Positions 1 through 5,452 of a DNA stretch of 5,452 bases are shown in pieces; within the stretch, counting starts at the first letter, position 1; each line of letters opens with the position of its first letter. This DNA is from an uncultured Coleofasciculus sp. (GTDB lineage Bacteria > Cyanobacteriota > Cyanobacteriia > Cyanobacteriales > Coleofasciculaceae), in contig CADCTM010000035.1 of NCBI GenBank assembly GCA_902805485.1, forward strand, positions 1-5,452, written 5' to 3'. Both the position numbers and the translations under genes were made by a program. The notes beneath the pieces were generated by a model that saw only the letters and a list, made by a program, of their open reading frames with translations, was not told the DNA's origin and searched no databases.

Positions 1-76
1 ACGGGTTACCAGTCAGGAACTAAGGGCTGTGAAAAATCTTCATGTTTCTTCTCTGACTCCTCACTTACCAATAGTC

Positions 77-103
77 TTGACACTCTAACCTCTACCCTAT
101 ATC
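77..103 (+). promoter_or_regulatory. Candidate sigma-70-type promoter of secA
   Basis: A perfect -35 consensus TTGACA lies at 77-82. The best -10 match is TATATC at 98-103 (4 of 6 consensus bases) with a 15-bp spacer, shorter than the ideal 17. TATCCA at 100-105 gives a 17-bp spacer but only 3 of 6 matches. Transcription would start near 110 and leave a leader of about 20 nt. The leader is pyrimidine-rich (CTCCTCTCCTGCT just before the ATG) and has no AGGAG-like ribosome-binding site, which is common in cyanobacteria. No leader peptide or SecM-like ORF is visible in the 131 bases upstream of secA. The -35 is seen directly; promoter function is inferred. Confidence 0.4.
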
Positions 104-131
104 CAAGTTAATAGAAGTCTCCTCTCCTGCT

Positions 132-2924
132 ATGTTTAAAAATGTTCTTGGCGATCCCAACACACGCAAGCTTAAAAAATACCAGCCTTATGTCGTAGAC
201 ACTAACCTTCTGGAAGAAGAAATCCAGGCACTCTCCGACGAACAACTCAAAGGCAAAACAGCCGAATTTAGACAACGGCTGGAAAATGCCACAAGCGATC
301 GCGCAAAAGATGAGTTGTTGGATGAACTGTTGCCAGAAGCCTTTGCCGTCGTGCGAGAAGCCGGACGGCGAGTCCTGGGAATGCGCCACTTTGACGTGCA
401 AGTTCTCGGCGGCATCGTCCTCCACAAAGGACAAATTGCGGAGATGAAAACGGGTGAAGGAAAAACTCTGGTTTCTACCCTACCCGCTTATCTCAATGCC
501 CTCACAGGTAAAGGTGTCCATGTTGTAACCGTTAACGACTACTTAGCACGTCGCGACGCGGAATGGATGGGGCAGGTGCATCGCTTTTTGGGCTTAAGTG
601 TTGGGCTAATTCAGTCGGGAATGGGACCCCAAGAACGACAGCGCAACTACGCTTGTGACGTTACTTATGCCACCAATAGTGAGTTAGGCTTCGACTACCT
701 GCGCGACAACATGGCGACGACGAGCGAAGAAGTCGTGCAACGCCCGTTTAATTATTGCGTAATCGACGAAGTAGACTCAGTATTAATTGATGAAGCCCGG
801 ACGCCCTTAATTATTTCAGGGCAGGTGGAACGTCCGACTGAGAAGTATCTGCAAGCGGCTGAAATTGCTCAGTTGCTCAAGAAAGAAGAACACTACGAAG
901 TCGATGAAAAGGCACGAAACGTCCTGATGACCGATGAGGGGTTTGCCGAAGCGGAGAAACTTCTGAAAGTTCAGGATTTGTACGACCCAGAAGATCCTTG
1001 GGCACACTATATCTTTAACGCGATTAAGGCGAAGGAACTGTTCCTGTTAGATACAAACTACATCGTGCGGAACGGGGAAGTGGTAATTGTAGACGAGTTC
1101 AGTGGACGGGTGCTGCAAGGACGCCGTTGGAGTGACGGTTTGCACCAGGCAATTGAGGCAAAAGAGCGGGTTGAAATTCAAAATGAAACTCAAACCCTCG
1201 CTACAATTACTTATCAAAACTTCTTCTTGCTGTATCCCAAACTAGCAGGGATGACTGGTACGGCGAAGACAGAAGAAGCCGAATTTGAGAAAATTTACAA
1301 CCTGCAAGTCACCATTATCCCCACTAACCGGGCTTCCGGACGCCGGGACTTAGCCGACGTGGTGTACAAAACTGAAGAGGCAAAATGGCAAGCGGTTGCT
1401 AACGAGTGCTACGAGATGTACGAAGCCGGCCGCCCCGTACTGGTGGGAACGACTAGTATTGAAAAATCCGAATTACTTTCTGGGCTATTGGCAGAGCGAA
1501 AAGTCCCTCATAACCTGCTCAATGCCCGACCGGAAAATGTCGAACGAGAGTCAGAAATTATCGCTCAGGCAGGACGCAAAAGCACGATCACCATTGCCAC
1601 CAACATGGCTGGACGCGGTACAGATATTATTTTAGGCGGTAACTCGGACTACATGGCGCGGTTGAAGTTGCGGGAATACTTGATGCCGAAGATTGTAATG
1701 CCAGAGGATGAGGAATCTTTTGCGGTGCAGTCAGTGCCAGGAGTGGGGGGGCGAGCGCGTCCCCAAGGTTTTGCTCCTGGTAAAAAGGTGAAGACTTGGA
1801 AGGCAAGTCCGCAGATTTTCCCAACTCAATTGTCCAAAGAAACCGAGCAAATGCTGAAGGGCGCTGTGAGTTTTGCGGTGCAAAAATATGGTGAACAAAG
1901 TCTGCCAGAGTTAGAAGCAGAAGATAAAATCGCCGTTGCTACCGAAAATGCGCCCACAGATGACCCCGTAATTCAAAAGCTGCGGGAAGTCTATAAAGCG
2001 GTTCGCAAAACCTACGACGCCTTCACATCCAGCGAACATGATGAGGTGGTACAACTAGGTGGTCTGCACGTCATGGGTACAGAACGCCATGAATCACGCC
2101 GAATTGACAACCAACTGCGGGGACGGGCGGGACGGCAAGGCGACCCTGGTTCTACGAAGTTTTTCTTAAGTTTAGAAGATAACTTGTTGCGAATTTTTGG
2201 AGGCGATCGCGTTGCCGGCTTGATGAATGCCTTCCGCGTTGAGGAAGATATGCCCATCGAGTCCAAAATGCTCACTCGTTCCTTAGAAGGCGCCCAGAAA
2301 AAAGTGGAAACCTTCTACTACGACACCCGGAAACAGGTGTTTGAGTACGACGAGGTGATGAACAACCAACGACGGGCAATTTACGCCGAACGTAGCCGCG
2401 TGCTAAAAGGGGAAGACTTGAAAGAACAAGTCATTCAATATGCGGAAAGGACAATGGATGATATTGTTGAAGCCTACGTCAACCCAGACTTACCCCAAGA
2501 AGAATGGCAACTCGATCAGTTGGTGGCGAAGGTGAAAGAATTCGTCTACTTGCTTCAAGACCTGGAGCCGTCACATCTGGACGATATGATGATTGGCGAT
2601 ATCAAAAACTTCATGCGTGAGGAAGTCCGGAAAGCCTACGACCTCAAGGAAGCCCAAGTCGATCAAATTAGTCCAGGATTAATGCGGCAAGCCGAGCGTT
2701 TCTTTATCTTGCAGCAAATTGATACCTTATGGCGGGAGCATTTACAGGCAATGGATGCCCTGCGGGAGTCCGTGGGACTAAGGGGTTATGGCCAAAAAGA
2801 CCCCCTAATTGAGTACAAGCAGGAAGGTTATGAAACGTTCTTGGAAATGATGATCGATATCCGCCGTAATGTCGTTTACTCGTTGTTCCAGTTCCAGCCC
2901 CAAGCGCAACCGCAAGCGGCTTAG
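132..2924 (+). CDS. secA: Preprotein translocase ATPase subunit SecA, complete, 930 aa
   Basis: SecA is the peripheral ATPase that binds the SecYEG channel and uses ATP hydrolysis to push unfolded preproteins across the plasma membrane, and in cyanobacteria probably also the thylakoid membrane. The DEAD-like motor core is intact. Walker A is MKTGEGKT at residues 105-112 (K111) and Walker B is VIDEVD at 210-215 (D212, E213), followed by TPLIISG at 224-230. AGMTGTA is at 372-378, TTSIEKSE at 440-447, NMAGRGTDI at 491-499, and motif VI QLRGRAGRQGD at 661-671. The preprotein cross-linking domain lies at roughly 230-375. Helical scaffold and wing sequence follow from about 690, including LWREHLQAMDALRESVGLRG near 866-885. 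The length exceeds the E. coli protein (901 aa) despite the missing zinc-binding tail, because of an insert at 505-642. The ATG is supported by the family-typical start LGDPNxRKLKKY; no Shine-Dalgarno is present. The gene converges on the neighbouring minus-strand gene, 37 bp away. Identification is near certain. Confidence 0.98.
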   Translation: MFKNVLGDPNTRKLKKYQPYVVDTNLLEEEIQALSDEQLKGKTAEFRQRLENATSDRAKDELLDELLPEAFAVVREAGRRVLGMRHFDVQVLGGIVLHKGQIAEMKTGEGKTLVSTLPAYLNALTGKGVHVVTVNDYLARRDAEWMGQVHRFLGLSVGLIQSGMGPQERQRNYACDVTYATNSELGFDYLRDNMATTSEEVVQRPFNYCVIDEVDSVLIDEARTPLIISGQVERPTEKYLQAAEIAQLLKKEEHYEVDEKARNVLMTDEGFAEAEKLLKVQDLYDPEDPWAHYIFNAIKAKELFLLDTNYIVRNGEVVIVDEFSGRVLQGRRWSDGLHQAIEAKERVEIQNETQTLATITYQNFFLLYPKLAGMTGTAKTEEAEFEKIYNLQVTIIPTNRASGRRDLADVVYKTEEAKWQAVANECYEMYEAGRPVLVGTTSIEKSELLSGLLAERKVPHNLLNARPENVERESEIIAQAGRKSTITIATNMAGRGTDIILGGNSDYMARLKLREYLMPKIVMPEDEESFAVQSVPGVGGRARPQGFAPGKKVKTWKASPQIFPTQLSKETEQMLKGAVSFAVQKYGEQSLPELEAEDKIAVATENAPTDDPVIQKLREVYKAVRKTYDAFTSSEHDEVVQLGGLHVMGTERHESRRIDNQLRGRAGRQGDPGSTKFFLSLEDNLLRIFGGDRVAGLMNAFRVEEDMPIESKMLTRSLEGAQKKVETFYYDTRKQVFEYDEVMNNQRRAIYAERSRVLKGEDLKEQVIQYAERTMDDIVEAYVNPDLPQEEWQLDQLVAKVKEFVYLLQDLEPSHLDDMMIGDIKNFMREEVRKAYDLKEAQVDQISPGLMRQAERFFILQQIDTLWREHLQAMDALRESVGLRGYGQKDPLIEYKQEGYETFLEMMIDIRRNVVYSLFQFQPQAQPQAA
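295..302. repeat. HIP1 octamer GCGATCGC in secA
   Basis: A perfect GCGATCGC palindrome, the highly iterated octamer of cyanobacterial genomes, lies within the early coding part of secA (Ser-Asp-Arg-Ala). Confidence 0.9.
1644..2057 (+). other. Lineage-specific insert in SecA nucleotide-binding domain 2
   Basis: Residues 505-642 separate the ILGGN motif from GGLHVMGTERHESRR, about 138 residues. From memory, E. coli SecA has about 35-40 at this place. The segment has two parts. The first, roughly residues 522-550, is rich in Gly, Pro and Arg and looks disordered. The second, about 551-630, contains KKVKTWKASP, a helix-rich stretch, YGEQSLPELEAEDKIAVA and DDPVIQKLREVY. I recall the same blocks in cyanobacterial SecA and, more diverged, in plastid SecA1 (TWKVNEKLFP, SLTELEAEERL). 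The insert is therefore a clade character, not a recent fusion. Its function is not evident from sequence. Boundaries are approximate. Confidence 0.75.
1747..1764 (+). repeat. GC-rich hairpin within secA
   Basis: GGGGGCG at 1747-1753 pairs with CGTCCCC at 1758-1764 around an AGCG tetraloop. This gives a 7-bp stem with one G.U wobble in the mRNA. It begins in a run of seven G (1745-1751) and falls in the variable Gly/Pro/Arg segment of the SecA insert, encoding part of GVGGRARP. The pairing is seen directly. Whether it is a coding accident, a remnant of a small palindromic repeat, or a pause site is undecided. Confidence 0.5.
2203..2210. repeat. HIP1 octamer GCGATCGC in secA
   Basis: This second perfect copy in secA encodes part of GGDRVAG in the conserved region after motif VI. 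Confidence 0.9.
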
Positions 2925-2936
2925 TGGTAATTAGTT

Positions 2937-2965
2937 GTAGAGGCGTTCCGGTCGCACGTCTCTAC
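2937..2965. repeat. Palindromic repeat between convergent genes; possible terminator
   Basis: GTAGAGGCGT (2937-2946) and ACGTCTCTAC (2956-2965) form a 10-bp stem around a 9-nt loop. The one non-Watson-Crick position is G2943.U2959 in the plus-strand transcript; on the minus strand it is a C-A mismatch, so the fold is better for the secA transcript. It begins 12 nt after the secA stop. The right arm contains CTA (2962-2964), the stop codon TAG of the minus-strand gene. No T-tract follows on either strand, so it is not a classical intrinsic terminator, but it could trim or protect 3' ends. GTAGAGACG...CGTCTCTAC palindromes are, to my knowledge, a common dispersed intergenic family in filamentous cyanobacteria; this assignment is from memory. 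Confidence 0.65.
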
Positions 2966-5452
2966 TGAGGTAGTCGTAACTGAAACAAGTTGCGCTCTAC
3001 CCTTGGCAACACCGTGGCATCAGCTTCTGGTTGAAAAAATTGGAGGTCTCCCCCCCAAGAACGAATAGTATGTTGACAAACAGTTAGATTTGTGCTTAAC
3101 CCAGATTGGGGAGAGGCAGAGGTCAGCGTTTGGAGACATTCCTCTAGACTGCCATTTTCGGCAATCAACAACTCCAAATAAGTATTAGAGGTGTTTGTAT
3201 TGGGTGTTGCCCTCAGGGAAAAAGGGCAGCACCAGAGGTTAATCCGACTTCTCGGTTGGGCATGAACGCAGATTGTAATTAAAAGTTCAAATAGTACACA
3301 TTCCAGCTTAAGCGAGTCGCCGTAAACGTTCTTATCGCTGGAATTGTGAACCTGTATCCTGAGATGTTGCCGATCAAAGAGCGGTTCAACACGACGAAGC
3401 GATCGCTTTAACAAACCAGCGAGGGGAATCAAGCTTAAATTAGTTTTCAATTGCCACTGCTCATCCTCAAGAACAGGTGTCAAAATCGTTAAAGTCTCTT
3501 CCAACTGTTGCAGTAACTGCTTGCGGCGCATCTGTAGCAACCGTTGATCATCCGTAGGAATGATTTGAGACAAATTTCGGTTCAGTTGCTCAGACGAGTT
3601 CGGCATTAAAGCCTGAAAATCAAACAAAGCACTGAGGCTTTGGCTAACAGACTGATGAAGCGACTCTAAACATTGATGCTTGTACCAATTGAGCGTTTGT
3701 AGTGTTTCATTCTCCTGGGCGTGTCGGCTCAGACTGTATCGGTACTGACGAAACCAGGCAAACTGCTGATTCAACGTTGCTAGAGGCATTAGCAGGTGGT
3801 GGGGCAACTGGCGTTGGGCTTCGTCGGCGAGAAGAATAAAGCTCGTAGTCGGCATTCCAGGCGTGTGCAGGGCAATAATCAGGAGCTGACTTAAACCCAG
3901 GCGACAAAGCCATTGATTTAGCGGTTCGGGAAGGTCAGCAGCCGAGCGACAGAGCCAACTTTGGCTTGCCAGGGCGTCTTGAATTAACTCATTGTTGACG
4001 ACAATTGCCAGGTTTGGAGAAAGGGCAAAGTGAGGATCTGTAACGACGGCGGCAACCACGGTTGCATAGTTGCTTTCAGGCGCCCAGCTAAAGAGAGCAG
4101 TTAGAGGACATTGCAGCCGCTCGGCTAAATATTCTACCCAGGTGCGTTCAAATAAAACTGGGTCAAGCGGCGCACAAGAAAGGGTGGATAATCCATCTTG
4201 AAGTGTATGGTGGCGTTGCCGCGCCTGTTTGGCGCTATCCGAGTAATGTTCAACTCGAAGGAGCAGATTAATTTGTTGGGCGACAATATTTACGAAATCT
4301 CTTGCCCTGTTGCTCCAGGTGCGGGGGGCATTATGACCAACGAGCAGTAGAGATAATTTACCAGAGGCGTCTGGCTTAACCGTTTTTGCAATTAAAAGCG
4401 ATCGCGCTCCCATTTGAGCCAGGGTTTGACGCCATGCCACCAGCCTCAAATCTTCATCCAAATCTTCAATCATCACTGTTTCAGTGCTTGTGAGAAGCAA
4501 TTGTCGATCATGAGGAGCGAGAGAAGTCAACAAAGTTGGGAAGGGACGACGCTTTAAAGGCGGCTGGCAGACAAAGCTAAACTGACCATTGTCATCTTCT
4601 TGTAACACCAGAAAAAGATTAGCCTCAAGGCGCTGGCATAGTATGTCAGCACACTCAAAAAGTGCTGCTTGAGTTTCTTCGCTAGCCGTGGGCGGCAGGA
4701 GTTGCAACATCACTGGGTTAGCAGGGCAATGCTGTGCGATCGCTTGGGCAATTTCTGCGGCAAAGCGAGCATCTTTTTGAGTTTCCTCAAGTGTTGTTTC
4801 TAACACCTCCTGGCTTGCTACTAGTCCCACCAACTGAGCTGTAGCATTCACATAATTTCGCTCCGCTTCCTCCCAGATCCGAGCCTCATTATCCTCCACA
4901 GCCAAAAAGCCCAAAAGTTCCCCATTTGCTTGAATGGGTGCAGCTAACAGAGAACGACTTTGCAACCGCTCCAACAGACGCTTTGTACTCTCCGATGACA
5001 GCAAACTCCTCGCCGCACCAATAGAAATAAGCCGTCCGGCTGCCAGCGCTTGATAAAAATCGTTGACTTCGGCTACTGTCAAACCAGGGACATTGCTTCT
5101 TGATTGTCCATAGCGGCGAATTGATTGGTTGCCCAGTCGATGCCAGAAGTAGCGCCGTTCCGGGGAATACCAATAGATATTAGTACGGGTGGGGACGACA
5201 AATTCTTGAGTCATTGTCACCACGGCTTCTAAGCGTAGTGTCAGGGTTGGCACTTGCATCAACTGGTTGAGGAGCTGAAACAAAGCTTGGTCGGGGCGTT
5301 TAATTGCCGAGCGCTGCCATTGGACTTCGATTTGGTACAAAGCCGCAGCTAATCCCCCTAAAAGTAAGGATAACTGGGCTTTTTGGGCAGGACGCGGCGA
5401 AACACCCCACAAGGGAGAACCCAATAATGCCACTCCAAAACTGCGGTCTTTA
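2962..5452 (-). CDS. Multi-GAF protein with degenerate histidine-kinase C-terminus, 5' end beyond window
   Basis: This looks like a cytosolic signalling protein with no convincing membrane segment or signal peptide. The reading frame can be numbered from the GTG at 5433-5431 (823 aa), but it stays open to the window edge (KDRSFG precedes the GTG). The GTG has no properly spaced ribosome-binding site, and residues 1-38 resemble the last strand and helix of a GAF domain, so the true start lies outside. Further GAF-like domains lie at about 45-213 (SLLAAPI...LLGFLAVED), 215-395 (ARSLLIAKT...LSLLLVGH...TWSNRARDFVNIVAQQ) and, weaker, 400-562. Residues 575-660 are helical (NWYKHQCLESLHQSVSQSL) and sit where a kinase dimerisation domain would be. 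Residues 669-823 resemble a HATPase domain (PLAGLLKRSLRRVEPLF, VLFELLITI, AENGS, SWGGDLQF, FQLRLP end) but lack the canonical ATP-binding residues. GAF folds bind small ligands or mediate contacts; no ligand can be inferred. It converges with secA, so co-regulation is not implied. The name histidine kinase would overstate the evidence. Confidence 0.85.
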   Translation of the reverse strand, partial: KDRSFGVALLGSPLWGVSPRPAQKAQLSLLLGGLAAALYQIEVQWQRSAIKRPDQALFQLLNQLMQVPTLTLRLEAVVTMTQEFVVPTRTNIYWYSPERRYFWHRLGNQSIRRYGQSRSNVPGLTVAEVNDFYQALAAGRLISIGAARSLLSSESTKRLLERLQSRSLLAAPIQANGELLGFLAVEDNEARIWEEAERNYVNATAQLVGLVASQEVLETTLEETQKDARFAAEIAQAIAQHCPANPVMLQLLPPTASEETQAALFECADILCQRLEANLFLVLQEDDNGQFSFVCQPPLKRRPFPTLLTSLAPHDRQLLLTSTETVMIEDLDEDLRLVAWRQTLAQMGARSLLIAKTVKPDASGKLSLLLVGHNAPRTWSNRARDFVNIVAQQINLLLRVEHYSDSAKQARQRHHTLQDGLSTLSCAPLDPVLFERTWVEYLAERLQCPLTALFSWAPESNYATVVAAVVTDPHFALSPNLAIVVNNELIQDALASQSWLCRSAADLPEPLNQWLCRLGLSQLLIIALHTPGMPTTSFILLADEAQRQLPHHLLMPLATLNQQFAWFRQYRYSLSRHAQENETLQTLNWYKHQCLESLHQSVSQSLSALFDFQALMPNSSEQLNRNLSQIIPTDDQRLLQMRRKQLLQQLEETLTILTPVLEDEQWQLKTNLSLIPLAGLLKRSLRRVEPLFDRQHLRIQVHNSSDKNVYGDSLKLECVLFELLITICVHAQPRSRINLWCCPFSLRATPNTNTSNTYLELLIAENGSLEECLQTLTSASPQSGLSTNLTVCQHTIRSWGGDLQFFQPEADATVLPRVERNLFQLRLPQ
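3399..3406. repeat. HIP1 octamer GCGATCGC in the GAF gene
   Basis: A perfect copy lies in the kinase-like C-terminal part of the minus-strand gene, at the LKRSLRR stretch. Confidence 0.9.
4398..4405. repeat. HIP1 octamer GCGATCGC in the GAF gene
   Basis: A perfect copy lies in the second full GAF-like domain, at the GARSLLI strand. Confidence 0.9.
4736..4743. repeat. HIP1 octamer GCGATCGC in the GAF gene
   Basis: A perfect copy lies in the linker helix before the second full GAF-like domain, encoding part of AQAIAQH. Confidence 0.9.

Noticed and set aside
1..108. Open reading frames running in from the left edge (frame 1 to the TAA at 109-111, frame 2 to the TAA at 86-88)
   Set aside because: They are under 37 codons, of odd composition, unrecognised, and overlap the candidate secA promoter. 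There is no evidence that an upstream gene ends here.
108..434. 108-aa ORF antisense to the start of secA
   Set aside because: It mirrors secA codons, matches no family I recognise, and has no independent start signals. I treat it as a shadow ORF, like the other short antisense and out-of-frame ORFs across secA and the GAF gene.
2937..2965. Classical rho-independent terminator for both genes
   Set aside because: The stem is good, but no run of T follows it on either strand. It is kept as a palindromic repeat with only possible terminator function.
4248..5301. GAF domains as phytochrome/cyanobacteriochrome bilin-binding domains
   Set aside because: The first full GAF domain has no cysteine. 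The cysteines in the second (C261, C266, C289) are not in a CH or DXCF context, so bilin attachment is not supported.
132..5452. A novel two-gene system linking SecA to the GAF protein
   Set aside because: The genes converge with separate promoters and have no shared signals. Adjacency alone does not support a functional link.

Overview
The window almost certainly comes from a cyanobacterium, probably a filamentous one; I cannot name the genus. Three signs support this. (1) There are five perfect copies of the cyanobacterial octamer HIP1 (GCGATCGC) in 5.45 kb, where chance predicts about 0.1. (2) The SecA has the cyanobacterial/plastid form: a start of the MxKxxLGDPNxRKLKKY type, a long insert in the second nucleotide-binding domain, and no C-terminal zinc-binding tail. 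(3) A GTAGAG...CTCTAC palindrome of the kind scattered through cyanobacterial intergenic DNA lies between the two genes.

Layout. Bases 1-131 are non-coding or unresolved DNA holding a candidate secA promoter (TTGACA at 77-82) and a pyrimidine-rich leader without a Shine-Dalgarno sequence. Bases 132-2924 (+) are a complete secA, the ATPase motor of the Sec protein-export pathway. Bases 2925-2961 are a 37-bp gap between convergent genes. A 10-bp stem palindrome spans the gap and runs into the stop codon of the second gene. Bases 2962-5452 (-) hold a large cytosolic multi-GAF protein whose 5' end is outside the window. It carries the end of one GAF domain, three more GAF-like domains, and a histidine-kinase-like C-terminus whose H, N, G1 and G2 boxes are all degraded.

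The two genes converge, so they share a 3' boundary and not an operon. Nothing in the sequence links them functionally. SecA is a housekeeping gene. The GAF protein looks like a signalling scaffold or pseudo-kinase whose ligand and partner cannot be read from sequence. I found no CRISPR array, insertion sequence, tRNA, rRNA or clear new multi-gene system. The points most worth a second look are the degenerate kinase core, the palindrome that supplies the stop codon, and the GC-rich hairpin inside the variable part of secA.
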